A DNA stretch of 64,000 bases from Rhodobacteraceae bacterium S2214 (GTDB lineage Bacteria > Pseudomonadota > Alphaproteobacteria > Rhodobacterales > Rhodobacteraceae). The stretch covers positions 2,144,001 to 2,208,000 of the forward strand of contig CP081161.1 of NCBI GenBank assembly GCA_025141675.1, written 5' to 3'. The notes beneath the pieces are model-generated. The model was not told the origin of the DNA and made no database searches. It saw only the letters and a program-made list of their open reading frames with translations. Position numbers and translations under genes: made by a program. Below are positions 29,090 through 38,625 of the stretch, piece by piece. Within the stretch, counting starts at the first letter, position 1. Every line of letters begins with the position of its first letter.

Positions 29090-29496
29090 TTCACAGACAC
29101 CAATGTCGGCGGCATGATCACGATATCGAAATCAATTGCAGGTCCCACCGCCCTGATTTCATTACGGATCATCGTCAGATTCGGCAGCGTTTGTGAAATT
29201 GCGCGGTAACGTCCCTTATATGCGGCAGACGCCAAGAACCGAGTGACCTGATACGCATCAAAGCCGTCGGTCACGAGCGGTGACAGAACTACATCAGGTC
29301 GGATTGTCGCGATCGTGTCTTCGGATAGCTGATCGAAATCGACATAGGTCAGATCCTCGACATAAGGCATTGTCCGCCCTTCGGTCGTCCATTTGACAAC
29401 ATCACCCACGACAAGCGTCACCGCCCGATCTTCGCCAATGACGCGATCACGTAGGTTTTCTAGGAACTTCTTCCGTGGTAGTTGCTGCGCCGACAT
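29086..29496 (-). CDS. Conserved hypothetical protein (136 aa)
   Basis: Small acidic-to-neutral protein with no signal peptide or membrane segment. The middle reads [20 protein letters not shown] and the C-terminus [20 protein letters not shown]. No family is recognised with confidence. It converges on the carbonic anhydrase gene and diverges from phoR, so it may share that regulatory gap. Confidence 0.7.
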   Translation of the reverse strand: MSAQQLPRKKFLENLRDRVIGEDRAVTLVVGDVVKWTTEGRTMPYVEDLTYVDFDQLSEDTIATIRPDVVLSPLVTDGFDAYQVTRFLASAAYKGRYRAISQTLPNLTMIRNEIRAVGPAIDFDIVIMPPTLVSVN

Positions 29497-29582
29497 GGGA
29501 TCTAATCCGTTTCAAACCGTAGGGTCATTGTAGATCGTTACATTGTTGAAACGAAACCGTGGTTAAGTTTGTTCCATTCAAG

Positions 29583-29598
29583 TGTGAGTTGATTCACA
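29583..29598. promoter_or_regulatory. Crp/Fnr-type palindrome upstream of phoR
   Basis: TGTGA-GTTGAT-TCACA matches the TGTGA-N6-TCACA layout of Crp-type sites exactly, and the match extends one base each side. It lies 36 bases before the phoR ATG and 87 bases before the divergent hypothetical gene. Which Crp/Fnr homologue would bind is unknown. Confidence 0.45.
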
Positions 29599-29633
29599 CA
29601 ATTTATGGATCGCTATAGAAAAGTGACATCAAC

Positions 29634-30695
29634 ATGTCGAACTTCCCGCTAAAGGTTCTGCTGAACTCAGTTAAATCACCTATCGTTATTATCGGTCCAG
29701 ACCAACGGATCAGTATGCAAAACCCGGCTGCGACCGAACTACTCAATCTTGACTTTACGGGCCGCAATTATGTGACTGCTTTGCGGCAACCAGCGCTCTT
29801 GGATGCAATTGACCAAGCGCGACGCGATGGCTCTCAAAAGACGGCGCGATTTATCGTCCGTTCTGGCAATGCTGATCAAACATTCGAGGCAATCGTTGTG
29901 CCTGAATCCGGTCAAACGCTCATAATTCTTGAGGATCAGTCCGCAGAACAAGACGTCAATTCAGTCCGCCGCGACTTTGTTGCGAATGTCAGTCACGAAC
30001 TGCGCACGCCGCTGACAGCGCTTCTTGGCTTCATTGAAACCCTGCAAGGACCGGCAAAAAATGACCCCAAAGCACAGGAACGGTTCCTTGGGATCATGGC
30101 GACTGAAGCGGACAGATTGCGCCGCTTGGTCGATGACCTTTTGTCTCTGTCCCGTGTTGAAGAAACAGAGCGCAGCAGGCCCACTGATCCCGTTGATCTG
30201 ACAACCATCGTAGGGCAATCCGTCGACCTCCTTGACCCGCTTGCCTCAACCGCAGGCACGCACCTCACGGTTGAAGTGCCTGCGGACCCAGTCACTGTTC
30301 CCGGCGACGCGGCACAGCTACAACAAGTGCTTCACAACATTATCGAAAACGCGATCAAATACGGCGCCTCGGAAAGTGGAATCACCGTGGCAATCCACCC
30401 CGAACGGTTTGAGAAATCACTGCAACAGGACTGCGTTCGGATATCTGTGCAGGACTATGGCATCGGCATTCCGGCACGGCATCTCTTCCGGCTGACCGAA
30501 CGCTTTTACCGTGTCGACGATCACCGCGACCGTGAAATGGGCGGGACGGGACTTGGCCTTGCGATTGTGAAACATATCCTTAACCGGCATCGCGGCCGGT
30601 TGGTGTTTGAAAGCGTCGAGGGGCAAGGAACAACTGTCACGATTCTCCTTCCAGTGAACGCCAAACAGGTCTCCCAGCAAATACAGGACGATTAA
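29634..30695 (+). CDS. phoR: Phosphate regulon sensor kinase PhoR (cytosolic form)
   Basis: 353 residues. A PAS domain (about 8-105), HisKA with H-box FVANVSHELRTPLTALLGF and HATPase_c (NIIENAIKYG, VQDYGIGIP, GGTGLGLAIVKHIL) are present. No membrane segment is visible, unlike Escherichia coli PhoR, which is anchored; a soluble PhoR is common in alphaproteobacteria. It phosphorylates PhoB under phosphate limitation, with PhoU and Pst acting as the sensor. Separated from pstS by 151 bases holding Pho-box repeats. Confidence 0.92.
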   Translation: MSNFPLKVLLNSVKSPIVIIGPDQRISMQNPAATELLNLDFTGRNYVTALRQPALLDAIDQARRDGSQKTARFIVRSGNADQTFEAIVVPESGQTLIILEDQSAEQDVNSVRRDFVANVSHELRTPLTALLGFIETLQGPAKNDPKAQERFLGIMATEADRLRRLVDDLLSLSRVEETERSRPTDPVDLTTIVGQSVDLLDPLASTAGTHLTVEVPADPVTVPGDAAQLQQVLHNIIENAIKYGASESGITVAIHPERFEKSLQQDCVRISVQDYGIGIPARHLFRLTERFYRVDDHRDREMGGTGLGLAIVKHILNRHRGRLVFESVEGQGTTVTILLPVNAKQVSQQIQDD

Positions 30696-30732
30696 CCGCA
30701 TGGTTTTAAACAATTTCCGCCAAAAATCCGGA

Positions 30733-30776
30733 CTGTCATAAAACCTTTACATTAGTGTCACAAAAGCTTTTGAAAC
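30733..30776 (+). promoter_or_regulatory. Tandem Pho boxes upstream of pstS
   Basis: Four units with an 11-bp period occur in a row: CTGTCATAAAA (30733), CCTTTACATTA (30744), GTGTCACAAAA (30755) and GCTTTTGAAAC (30766). The first equals the CTGTCAT half of the Escherichia coli Pho box and the third matches five of seven positions. They end about 70 bases before the pstS ATG. PhoB binding is inferred from motif, period and position. Confidence 0.7.
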
Positions 30777-30846
30777 GGGTCCTAAACGGTGCCCAAGGGT
30801 TCGGCGATACGCGCCTGCCTAACAAATGACTGACTTGGAGATACAA

Positions 30847-31875
30847 ATGTCGTCTTTGAAAATTTCTGCTTCCGTTCTGGCTATCACGGCCATTTCTGCA
30901 ACTGCTGCTGTTGCACGTGACAACGTTCAGGTTGCTGGTTCTTCTACTGTTTTGCCATACGCATCCATCGTTGCTGAAGCATTCGGCGAAAACTTCGACT
31001 TCCCAACACCAGTTGTTGAATCAGGCGGATCATCCGCTGGCCTGAAGCGTTTCTGTGAAGGTGTTGGCGAAAACACCATCGACATCGCAAACTCTTCCCG
31101 CCCAATCCGCGAAAGCGACATCGCGCTTTGCACCGAAAACGGCGTGAACGACATCATCGAAGTGCGCATCGGGTATGATGGCATCGTATTTGCATCCCAA
31201 ATCGACGGTCCTGCATTCACTGCATTTGAAGCATCCGACATCTTCAACGCACTTGGCGAAAAAGTTCTGGTAGACGGCGCGATCGTTGAAAACCCACACA
31301 CACAATGGGCTGACTTCAACGCTGAATTGCCAGCGGCTGACATCCTTGCGTTCATCCCGGGCACAAAGCACGGCACACGCGAAGTGTTCGAAGACAAAGT
31401 TCTGCTGCAAGGCTGTGAAGACACAGGTGCAATGGAAGCTATGATGGCTGGCGGCATGTCCGAAGACGACGCTGAAGACGCATGTATCTCCGTACGCGGC
31501 AACGGGATCACAGTCGACATCGACGGCGACTACACAGAGACACTCGCACGTGTAGATAGCAACCCGAACGGCATCGGCGTGTTTGGTCTGGCGTTCTACG
31601 AGAACAACACAGACTCACTGAAAGTGGCGACAATCGGCGGCGTTGAGCCAAAGACAGAAACCATCGCGTCCGGCGAATACCCGGTATCCCGTCCGTTGTT
31701 CTTCTTCATCAAGAAAGCGCACATCGGCGTGATCCCAGGTCTGAAAGAATTCGCTGAATTCTTCATCTCTAACGACATCGCTGGTCCGTCAGGCCCATTG
31801 TCCGACTACGGTCTGGTATCTGATCCAGAACTGTCCGCGACACAGGATGCTGTAGCGAACGAAGACACACTGTAA
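30847..31875 (+). CDS. pstS: Phosphate-binding protein PstS
   Basis: 342 residues from the ATG at 30847 (GGAG nine bases upstream; an earlier in-frame ATG is seven codons upstream without a signal-like start). The Sec signal peptide ends near TAAVARD. The mature protein has the phosphate-binding blocks QVAGSSTVLPYASIVAEAF, VVESGGSSAGLKRFCEG, IDIANSSRPI and IPGTKHGTREVFED. A periplasmic high-affinity Pi receptor for PstCAB. Ala/Asp/Glu-rich with strong codon bias, suggesting high expression. Confidence 0.96.
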   Translation: MSSLKISASVLAITAISATAAVARDNVQVAGSSTVLPYASIVAEAFGENFDFPTPVVESGGSSAGLKRFCEGVGENTIDIANSSRPIRESDIALCTENGVNDIIEVRIGYDGIVFASQIDGPAFTAFEASDIFNALGEKVLVDGAIVENPHTQWADFNAELPAADILAFIPGTKHGTREVFEDKVLLQGCEDTGAMEAMMAGGMSEDDAEDACISVRGNGITVDIDGDYTETLARVDSNPNGIGVFGLAFYENNTDSLKVATIGGVEPKTETIASGEYPVSRPLFFFIKKAHIGVIPGLKEFAEFFISNDIAGPSGPLSDYGLVSDPELSATQDAVANEDTL

Positions 31876-31918
31876 GGTGTACATGAACTTGGCCTTGAAT
31901 TAGGTCACTGAAAAGACC

Positions 31919-31949
31919 GCGCCATGCTGACATAACGACAGCGTGGCGC
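31919..31949 (+). other. Hairpin between pstS and pstC
   Basis: An 11-bp stem with one G-T pair, GCGCCATGCTG/CAGCGTGGCGC, has a nine-base loop in the 103-base pstS-pstC gap and no T tract. It probably limits read-through or stabilises the pstS mRNA 3' end so that PstS exceeds the permease (inference from position). Confidence 0.6.
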
Positions 31950-31978
31950 ATCATACTTAAAAGGGACGGGGGGTCCTG

Positions 31979-33460
31979 ATGCCTGCAACTTGGCTTTTTG
32001 GTGTGTTACTGGTGCTGGCGGTTTTCGGCTATTATGCCGCAAAATCACGGGCCATGACCTCGGGCGGCGGTGACCGTCGCAATCTTCACTCTCTTCCTAG
32101 TTATTATGGCGCGAACACGGCGCTCGCGGCTGCGGTCCCAGCCATCGCTGTCTTGATGCTCTGGTTGATTACACAGCCAATGGCGATCAATTCGATGATC
32201 AGCGGCGACCTTGATCCCGCTGTTGCAACAGATGCGGGCGAACGGTCATTGGCCTTAGCTGATGTGCGCCGCGTTGCAGATGGCCTATCCCTCGCGGTAG
32301 AGCAGGGCGCATTGACCGCCGACCAAGCCGCATCGCTGAATGTGGAAACGGACGACATTCGCGGAACCTTGGGCAGCGTCGGCGTCGCACTCGGGTCTGA
32401 CGTCGAACAGAATACGCTGGATATGGCGCAGCAATATCGCAGCCTGTCGGCCACGGGCGACACGCTACGCACCATCGTTGTCGTACTGATCGCGCTTGCT
32501 TGCGGGCTTGCCGCCTACATGATGACCAACAAAGATTTCCGGGCGCGCAACTATGTCGAACGCGCCGTGATGGTCGTTCTGATTGCAGCGGCCAGTGTCG
32601 CGGTTCTGACAACGATCGGTATTTTCCTATCGCTGATCACCAACACCATCGACTTTCTCGGACGTTACCCCTTCATGGACTTTTTGTTCGGCACCAAATG
32701 GGAACCGAGTTTTTCCGGTCGCGGTGGTCAATCTGATCTGGGGTTCTTGCCGCTGATCTGGGGTACGCTGTTCATTTCACTGATCGCGCTGATCGTGGCC
32801 GTGCCAATCGGGCTGTTTGCGGCGATCTACCTGTCCGAATATGCGTCAAACTCTGTACGGTCTGTGGCCAAACCAATGCTGGAACTGCTCGCAGGTATCC
32901 CGACCATCGTCTACGGTTTGTTTGCTTTGCTGACAGTCGGTCCATTGTTGCTTGATGCCTTCGGCGATGGCGGTTGGTTCGGCGTGGATTGGATGACCGG
33001 CGGGACTGCTGCGATGACCGCGGGTCTGGTCATGGGCATCATGTTGATCCCCTTTGTCAGCTCCCTATCCGATGACATCATTAACGCGGTGCCACAATCA
33101 CTGCGTGACGGGTCCTTCGGCCTTGGGGCTACCCATTCCGAAACCGTCCGCCAAGTCGTCTTGCCAGCTGCATTGCCGGGCATCGTAGGCGCGATCCTGT
33201 TGGCCGCATCACGGGCCATCGGTGAGACCATGATCGTGGTCCTCGGGGCAGGGGCCGCGGCATCGCTGTCCATGAACCCATTCGAGGCAATGACAACCGT
33301 GACCGCCAAGATCGTCGCACAGCTGACAGGTGACGGGGAATTCAACAGCCCTGAAACGCTGGTGGCCTTCGCGCTTGGGATCACTCTTTTCGTTATCACA
33401 CTAGGGCTGAACGTTGTCGCCCTGATCATCGTTCGTAAATATCGGGAGCAGTACGACTAA
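31979..33460 (+). CDS. pstC: Phosphate ABC permease PstC (long form)
   Basis: 493 residues, much longer than the roughly 320-residue Escherichia coli protein because of an N-terminal extension (about 1-200) with extra membrane segments and an acidic periplasmic stretch, as in alphaproteobacterial PstC_N proteins. The permease core starts at about 235 (FLPLIWGTLFISLIALIVAVP), with the EAA loop DGSFGLGATHSETVRQVVLPAA. Overlaps pstA by one base. Confidence 0.93.
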   Translation: MPATWLFGVLLVLAVFGYYAAKSRAMTSGGGDRRNLHSLPSYYGANTALAAAVPAIAVLMLWLITQPMAINSMISGDLDPAVATDAGERSLALADVRRVADGLSLAVEQGALTADQAASLNVETDDIRGTLGSVGVALGSDVEQNTLDMAQQYRSLSATGDTLRTIVVVLIALACGLAAYMMTNKDFRARNYVERAVMVVLIAAASVAVLTTIGIFLSLITNTIDFLGRYPFMDFLFGTKWEPSFSGRGGQSDLGFLPLIWGTLFISLIALIVAVPIGLFAAIYLSEYASNSVRSVAKPMLELLAGIPTIVYGLFALLTVGPLLLDAFGDGGWFGVDWMTGGTAAMTAGLVMGIMLIPFVSSLSDDIINAVPQSLRDGSFGLGATHSETVRQVVLPAALPGIVGAILLAASRAIGETMIVVLGAGAAASLSMNPFEAMTTVTAKIVAQLTGDGEFNSPETLVAFALGITLFVITLGLNVVALIIVRKYREQYD

Positions 33461-34809
33461 TGTCTGACGCCACTGTGACACCATCCGCCGATCCGCACAA
33501 AAAGGGCAAATCGCTTCTCGTGAAGGATGCGCGCACCAAAAAGCGAGACGCGGCCGAAAAACGCTTCAAAGCCTACGGAATCGCGGCCATCATGGTGGGG
33601 GTTCTGTTCCTTGTTGCCCTGTTGTGGGCGATTATTCAGAACGGAACGCCTGCTTTCACACAAACCTATGTGACGCTCGACGTCGAATTGCTTGAAGAAC
33701 GGCTCGATCCAAACGGCAATCGCGACATTGAAGAGCTAAAGAAGACGTCGACGTTTGGCTACAAACCGTTGATCGAAACAGCACTGATCAATGCGACCAG
33801 TGACATCGAAACAGAAGTTGACGACGGCGACCTTGCTAAAATCCTGTCATCGGGTGCAGCAGCAGTTATTCGTGATCACGTTCTGGCTAACCCAGCCACG
33901 ATTGGTGAAACCGTCGCGTTTCGGGTCCTGACATCATCACGGGTCGATGGTTACATGAAAGGCCGCGTGCAACGTGAAGACCTTGCGCGGGACAAAAACC
34001 TTGATGCAGCACACCTCGATCTGATCGACGTGATGGTTGAACAAGGATCCGTCGAACGCGTGTTCAACTGGGCCTTCATCACAGGTGCCGACGCATCCGA
34101 AAGCCGACCAGAACAAGCAGGGATCGGTGTGTCCATGCTCGGGTCGTTCTTTATGATGATTGTTGTGCTGGTCTTGGCGTTGCCAATTGGTGTGGCCGCA
34201 TCCATCTACCTCGAAGAATTCGCGCCGCAAAACTGGTTCACGGACCTGATCGAGGTGAACATCTCAAACCTCGCCGCTGTACCGTCAATTGTGTTTGGTA
34301 TCCTTGGCTTGGCAGCGTTTATTCAAGTTGCACATCTACCGCAATCAGCCCCGCTGGTTGGTGGCCTGACCCTGACGCTGATGACTCTGCCGACGATCGT
34401 GATTTCGACACGGGCATCACTGAAATCCGTCCCACCATCCATCCGCGACGCGGCACTGGGTGTCGGGGCCAGCAAAATGCAGTCGGTGTTCCACCATGTG
34501 CTACCACTGGCCATGCCGGGTATCCTGACAGGGACCATCATCGGTCTGGCACAGGCGCTTGGTGAAACCGCACCGCTGCTGCTGATCGGCATGGTCGGCT
34601 ACATCGCATCAAACTACCCCGACGGCGTGGCATCCGGTTTCTTGGACCCGAACTCTGCCATGCCTGCCCAAATCTACGAATGGGCAAAACGGGCAGACCC
34701 CGCTTATTATGAACGCGCATGGGGCGGCATTATCATCTTGCTCGTCTTCTTGATGACGATGAACCTGATCGCAATCATCCTGCGCCGCCGCTTTGAGCGC
34801 CGCTGGTAA
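33460..34809 (+). CDS. pstA: Phosphate ABC permease PstA (long form)
   Basis: 449 residues. A cytoplasmic basic start and one membrane segment (about 42-62) begin an N-terminal DUF3333-type extension. The permease core lies from about 225 ([20 protein letters not shown]), with the EAA loop [22 protein letters not shown]. The long form is typical of alphaproteobacteria. Pairs with PstC; overlap TAATG with pstC. Confidence 0.93.
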   Translation: MSDATVTPSADPHKKGKSLLVKDARTKKRDAAEKRFKAYGIAAIMVGVLFLVALLWAIIQNGTPAFTQTYVTLDVELLEERLDPNGNRDIEELKKTSTFGYKPLIETALINATSDIETEVDDGDLAKILSSGAAAVIRDHVLANPATIGETVAFRVLTSSRVDGYMKGRVQREDLARDKNLDAAHLDLIDVMVEQGSVERVFNWAFITGADASESRPEQAGIGVSMLGSFFMMIVVLVLALPIGVAASIYLEEFAPQNWFTDLIEVNISNLAAVPSIVFGILGLAAFIQVAHLPQSAPLVGGLTLTLMTLPTIVISTRASLKSVPPSIRDAALGVGASKMQSVFHHVLPLAMPGILTGTIIGLAQALGETAPLLLIGMVGYIASNYPDGVASGFLDPNSAMPAQIYEWAKRADPAYYERAWGGIIILLVFLMTMNLIAIILRRRFERRW

Positions 34810-34826
34810 GGGCAGGAGACAGAACA

Positions 34827-35627
34827 ATGGAAGATATGTATCGAATGGATCGCGCTATGAGCACGCAACAGGACGTCAAAATCAGCGCCAAAGGCGTTCA
34901 GGTTCACTACGGTGAAACACATGCGATCAAGGACGTGAATGTCGAGATCGGCGATAAAACCGTAACGGCCTTCATCGGACCATCTGGCTGCGGCAAGTCT
35001 ACTTTTCTGCGTTGTATCAACCGGATGAACGACACAATTGATATTTGCCGCGTGCAAGGTGACATCCTGATCGACGGCGAAGACATCTACGACAGCCGCG
35101 TTGATCCGGTCCAATTGCGGGCTAAAGTCGGCATGGTGTTTCAGAAACCGAACCCATTCCCGAAATCGATCTACGACAACGTAGCATACGGTCCTAAAAT
35201 TCACGGCCTTGCACGTAACAAGGCTGATCTTGACGACATTGTTGAAAAGGCACTGCGCCGCGGCGCAATCTGGGACGAAGTCAAAGACCGGCTTCACGCA
35301 CCGGGTACAGGCCTGTCAGGCGGTCAGCAGCAACGTCTGTGCATCGCACGGGCTGTGGCAACCGAACCCGAGGTTCTGCTGATGGATGAACCATGTTCAG
35401 CGCTGGACCCGATTGCGACGGCTCAGGTCGAAGAACTGATCGACGAACTGCGCCAGAACTACGCGGTGGTCATCGTCACACACTCTATGCAGCAGGCTGC
35501 ACGTGTGTCGCAGAAGACGGCGTTCTTCCACCTTGGTAACTTGGTTGAATATTCCGACACCGACAAGATTTTCACGAACCCAGAAGACCCACGGACCGAG
35601 AGCTACATCTCTGGCCGGATCGGGTAA
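34827..35627 (+). CDS. pstB: Phosphate ABC ATPase PstB
   Basis: 266 residues. Walker [10 protein letters not shown], the PstB-type [12 protein letters not shown] stretch, signature [14 protein letters not shown], Walker [14 protein letters not shown] and switch [11 protein letters not shown] are all present. The start at 34827 has CAGGAGA eight bases upstream; an ATG ten codons later is an alternative. Confidence 0.95.
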   Translation: MEDMYRMDRAMSTQQDVKISAKGVQVHYGETHAIKDVNVEIGDKTVTAFIGPSGCGKSTFLRCINRMNDTIDICRVQGDILIDGEDIYDSRVDPVQLRAKVGMVFQKPNPFPKSIYDNVAYGPKIHGLARNKADLDDIVEKALRRGAIWDEVKDRLHAPGTGLSGGQQQRLCIARAVATEPEVLLMDEPCSALDPIATAQVEELIDELRQNYAVVIVTHSMQQAARVSQKTAFFHLGNLVEYSDTDKIFTNPEDPRTESYISGRIG

Positions 35628-35639
35628 GGAGCAGGCATC

Positions 35640-36347
35640 ATGGACAACCATATTTCATCCGCCTACGACCGCGATCTCGAAGAAATCCAGGCACTGGTGA
35701 TGCGCATGGGCGGGCTTGTTGAACAGGCCATTCTGTCAGCTGCAGAAGCCTTGGCAAACCGCGACCTTGAACTGGCCGAAAACGTGCGGGCAGGGGATAA
35801 GGTTATCGACGCCCTAGAAATCCAGATCAACGACGAAGCGGCCCGCACCATCGCCCTACGCGCGCCTGTTTCCAAGGACTTACGCAGCATTCTTACAGTG
35901 CTTCGCATCGCAGCATCGCTCGAACGGATCGGCGATTACGCGAAAAACATGGCGAAACGGACTGGAACATTGGTCGATATGCCTGCGATCAACGGGTCAG
36001 ACAAAGCGCTCCGTCGTATGGCCCGCGAAGTGCAGCTTATGCTCAAAGATGTGCTGGATTCTTACGTGCGTCGTGACGCGGATTTGGCTGAAGAAGTGCG
36101 TCAGCGCGACCACGAAGTCGACCAGATGTACAACGCATTGTTCCGTGAATTCCTGACCTTCATGATGGAAGACCCGCGCAACATCACAGCCTGTATGCAC
36201 CTGCATTTCATGGCGAAAAACGTTGAACGGATGGGTGATCTGGCAACCAATATGGCCGAACAGGTGATCTATCTGGTCACCGGTGAAATGCCCGAAGAAG
36301 CACGGCCCAAGGGCGACGAAACATCCTTTGTTCGGACACCGGAGTAA
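35640..36347 (+). CDS. phoU: Phosphate signalling protein PhoU
   Basis: 235 residues made of two three-helix PhoU repeats. The metal-binding E/D-rich motifs are visible: DKVIDALEIQINDEAARTIA and QRDHEVDQMYNALFREF. It links Pst occupancy to PhoR, keeping the regulon off when phosphate is plentiful. AAGGAGC precedes the ATG; 12 bases follow pstB. Confidence 0.95.
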   Translation: MDNHISSAYDRDLEEIQALVMRMGGLVEQAILSAAEALANRDLELAENVRAGDKVIDALEIQINDEAARTIALRAPVSKDLRSILTVLRIAASLERIGDYAKNMAKRTGTLVDMPAINGSDKALRRMAREVQLMLKDVLDSYVRRDADLAEEVRQRDHEVDQMYNALFREFLTFMMEDPRNITACMHLHFMAKNVERMGDLATNMAEQVIYLVTGEMPEEARPKGDETSFVRTPE

Positions 36348-36352
36348 GTCAG

Positions 36353-37039
36353 ATGTCGCAGATTCCGCATGTACTTGTGGTAGATGATGAAGCGTCTCAG
36401 CGTGAAATGCTGATCTACAATATCGAAGCCGAAGGCTACCGCACGACCAAAGCCAGCAATGGCGAAGATGCGTTGCTCAGCGTCGCAGAAGATCCGCCTG
36501 ACGTGATCATTCTGGACTGGATGATGCCAAAGCTGTCCGGTATCGAAGTGTGCCGTCAACTGAAGGTACGGTCAGACACACGCACGATCCCAGTGATCAT
36601 GCTGTCAGCGCGGACTGAAGAAACAGACAAAGTGCGGGGTCTGGAAACCGGCGCCGACGACTACGTCGAGAAACCGTATTCTGTGACCGAACTGATGGCA
36701 CGTGTACGCGCACAGCTGCGGCGCGCGCGACCAGCGACAGTCGGCCAGACGTTGACATATGATGACATCACACTGGACGCAGAAACGCACCGCGTGACAC
36801 GTGGCGACGATGCGCTGAAACTTGGGCCGACAGAATTCAGATTGCTCAGCACGTTCATGGAAAAACCGGGACGCGTCTGGTCACGCGACCAATTGCTGGA
36901 CCGTGTTTGGGGGCGTGACGTCTACGTGGACACTCGGACAGTCGACGTACACGTCGGACGATTGCGCAAGGCGCTGACAGTATCTGGTGGGCAAGATCCG
37001 CTACGGACAGTACGCGGAGCAGGCTACGCGCTCGGTTAA
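36353..37039 (+). CDS. phoB: Phosphate response regulator PhoB
   Basis: 228-residue OmpR/PhoB-type regulator. Phospho-acceptor Asp in VIILDWMMPKLSG, conserved Thr/Lys switch (MLSARTEET, VEKPYS), and a C-terminal winged helix (LGPTEFRLLSTFMEKPGRVW, RTVDVHVGRLRKAL). Binds Pho boxes such as those before pstS. Last gene of the phosphate cluster; an IS starts five bases beyond its stop, so the native terminator has been displaced or lost. Confidence 0.96.
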   Translation: MSQIPHVLVVDDEASQREMLIYNIEAEGYRTTKASNGEDALLSVAEDPPDVIILDWMMPKLSGIEVCRQLKVRSDTRTIPVIMLSARTEETDKVRGLETGADDYVEKPYSVTELMARVRAQLRRARPATVGQTLTYDDITLDAETHRVTRGDDALKLGPTEFRLLSTFMEKPGRVWSRDQLLDRVWGRDVYVDTRTVDVHVGRLRKALTVSGGQDPLRTVRGAGYALG

Positions 37040-37040
37040 T

Positions 37041-37044
37041 CCAG
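37041..37044. repeat. Candidate target duplication, left copy (CCAG)
   Basis: CCAG directly outside the left IS end, matched by CCAG at 38622-38625 outside the right end. Four bases could match by chance about once in 256, so this is supportive only. Confidence 0.45.
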
Positions 37045-38621
37045 TGTTGGAACCAAGTAGAAATGTCCGTCGTTGCGCAAAGTAGAAATGTCCCACTTGG
37101 CGGAGTTCGAGCATGGCTGGGCAGGGCGGAGACTTCACATATCGCAGCCCGGACTAGCCATGCGGGCGTTGTTATTCTGCTGCTGTCTGCGTAGCTTCCG
37201 CCTGTTTCTTTTTGGCTCTAATGGCCAGCTTTGAACTCCAACCTTCTGTGTTGCGCCGCCCGGTTGGCTCGTAGCGTGTGCGCTGTTTGCCAGCGCGGCG
37301 CTTTTTAGGAGCGGCCTTGTCCTGTTCAGCTTTGATGTGTTCAAGCACGGCACCTAGGCGCTTGTTCTCAGTGATGGCCGCATGTGTGACGCGCTGATCC
37401 TTGTCGAAGACGGTGTAAGGGATTGAAACGCCTTTCCATCGGATGTCCAAGCTGCCGTCTGGAAAGGCGAAGGTATCCACATATTTGCCCGGCAGATCGC
37501 GGGTGATCTCATTCTCGGCCAGGATGATACGTTGGCGCTCATAGGAGAAGGCCAGTTGTTTGCTGACAAGCCGCTCGTCTCTGAAACAGAAGATGTCACG
37601 CAGACGATCCGGTTCGATGTTCATCGGACGGTGCAGGTTGTCGGCGCGACGGGGCACCTTTGCAAACTTGGCGTTATAGCGGTCCGTGAAGCCGGGCAGG
37701 AACGCATTCGCCTCCTCCATGTCTGAGATGCCTGCAAGCCTAAGTTCTTTAACCAAACGATCCTGCAAGGTGCGGTTGGCGCGTTCGACACGCCCTTTGG
37801 CCTGAGAGCTGTTTGCGCAGAGAATCTCGATGTTTAACGCGTTCAAAGCCCGACCAAACTGGGTCATGCCGTGCCCTGATTTGGCCGACTGATTGGCGAC
37901 ACGAAACACTGTGTGTTTGTCAGAATAGAACGCAACCGGCCGACCATGTGCTGCCAGATACAGATCCAGCGCTTCAAAGTAACTGAAGGTACTCTCAGAG
38001 GTCACAAACCGCAGTTGCATCAACGTACTGGTCGCATCGTCTATGAAAACGAGCAGAGTGCACGCTGGCCCGCGATTTTCGAACCAGCGATGATCTGAGC
38101 CATCAATCTGGATCAACTCGCCAAAGCATTCCCGGCGCAATCTGGGCTGATGGAATGTGCGACGTTGTTTGCGTGACAACCAGATTCCAGCGTCCTGCAT
38201 CAACTTGCGAAGCGTCTCACGGGATACCTTCAGACCGTGATCCTCGGCCAGCTTCTCAGCTGCAAAGGTTGGCCCAAAGTCGATGTAGTTCTCTTTGACC
38301 AGCGTCACAGCAAACTCAAGCACCGCAGGATCAATACTGTTGTTCGATCTTCGGCCACGCGCTTTGTGACGGATCACTGCTGGGCCTTCTGCCTGGAAAC
38401 TCTTCAACAGCCGATGGACTTGTCGTCGGCTCAGTCCCAGAACATTTGCCGCTGTCACTGCCGTCATCCGGCCTTGTGTCACTTGGCTCAGTACTTCTAT
38501 GCGGTTCAGCTCGCGTTCGCTCATGATCACCAATCCCACGGCCACACTCCAATCCTGCTTCAACAGGGAAGTGTGACACTTCTACTTTGCAGATGTGAGA
38601 CATTCTAACTTTGCAGCGACA
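37045..38621 (-). mobile_element. ISNCY-type insertion sequence, apparently complete
   Basis: About 1577 bp. Both ends carry two copies of a GCAAAGTAGAAATGTC-like motif about 25 bases apart, in inverted orientation (left 37053-37068 and 37077-37095; right 38571-38590 and 38599-38614). The outer ends read TGTTGG... and ...GCGACA. CCAG flanks both sides (37041-37044 and 38622-38625), a likely 4-bp target duplication. It holds one transposase gene, minus strand. Ends are set by eye and could shift by a few bases. Confidence 0.8.
37172..38524 (-). CDS. ISNCY family transposase
   Basis: 450 residues from the ATG at 38524 (a TTG 39 bases earlier is less likely). An N-terminal HTH (VTAANVLGLSRRQVHRLLKSF) is followed by a DDE integrase core: IQIDGSDHRWFENR (first Asp), FYSDKHTVFR (second Asp) and SSQAKGRVERANRTLQDRLV (Glu). 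The C-terminus is basic. All catalytic residues and the full frame are intact, so the element could be active. Confidence 0.92.
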   Translation of the reverse strand: MSERELNRIEVLSQVTQGRMTAVTAANVLGLSRRQVHRLLKSFQAEGPAVIRHKARGRRSNNSIDPAVLEFAVTLVKENYIDFGPTFAAEKLAEDHGLKVSRETLRKLMQDAGIWLSRKQRRTFHQPRLRRECFGELIQIDGSDHRWFENRGPACTLLVFIDDATSTLMQLRFVTSESTFSYFEALDLYLAAHGRPVAFYSDKHTVFRVANQSAKSGHGMTQFGRALNALNIEILCANSSQAKGRVERANRTLQDRLVKELRLAGISDMEEANAFLPGFTDRYNAKFAKVPRRADNLHRPMNIEPDRLRDIFCFRDERLVSKQLAFSYERQRIILAENEITRDLPGKYVDTFAFPDGSLDIRWKGVSIPYTVFDKDQRVTHAAITENKRLGAVLEHIKAEQDKAAPKKRRAGKQRTRYEPTGRRNTEGWSSKLAIRAKKKQAEATQTAAE

Positions 38622-38625
38622 CCAG

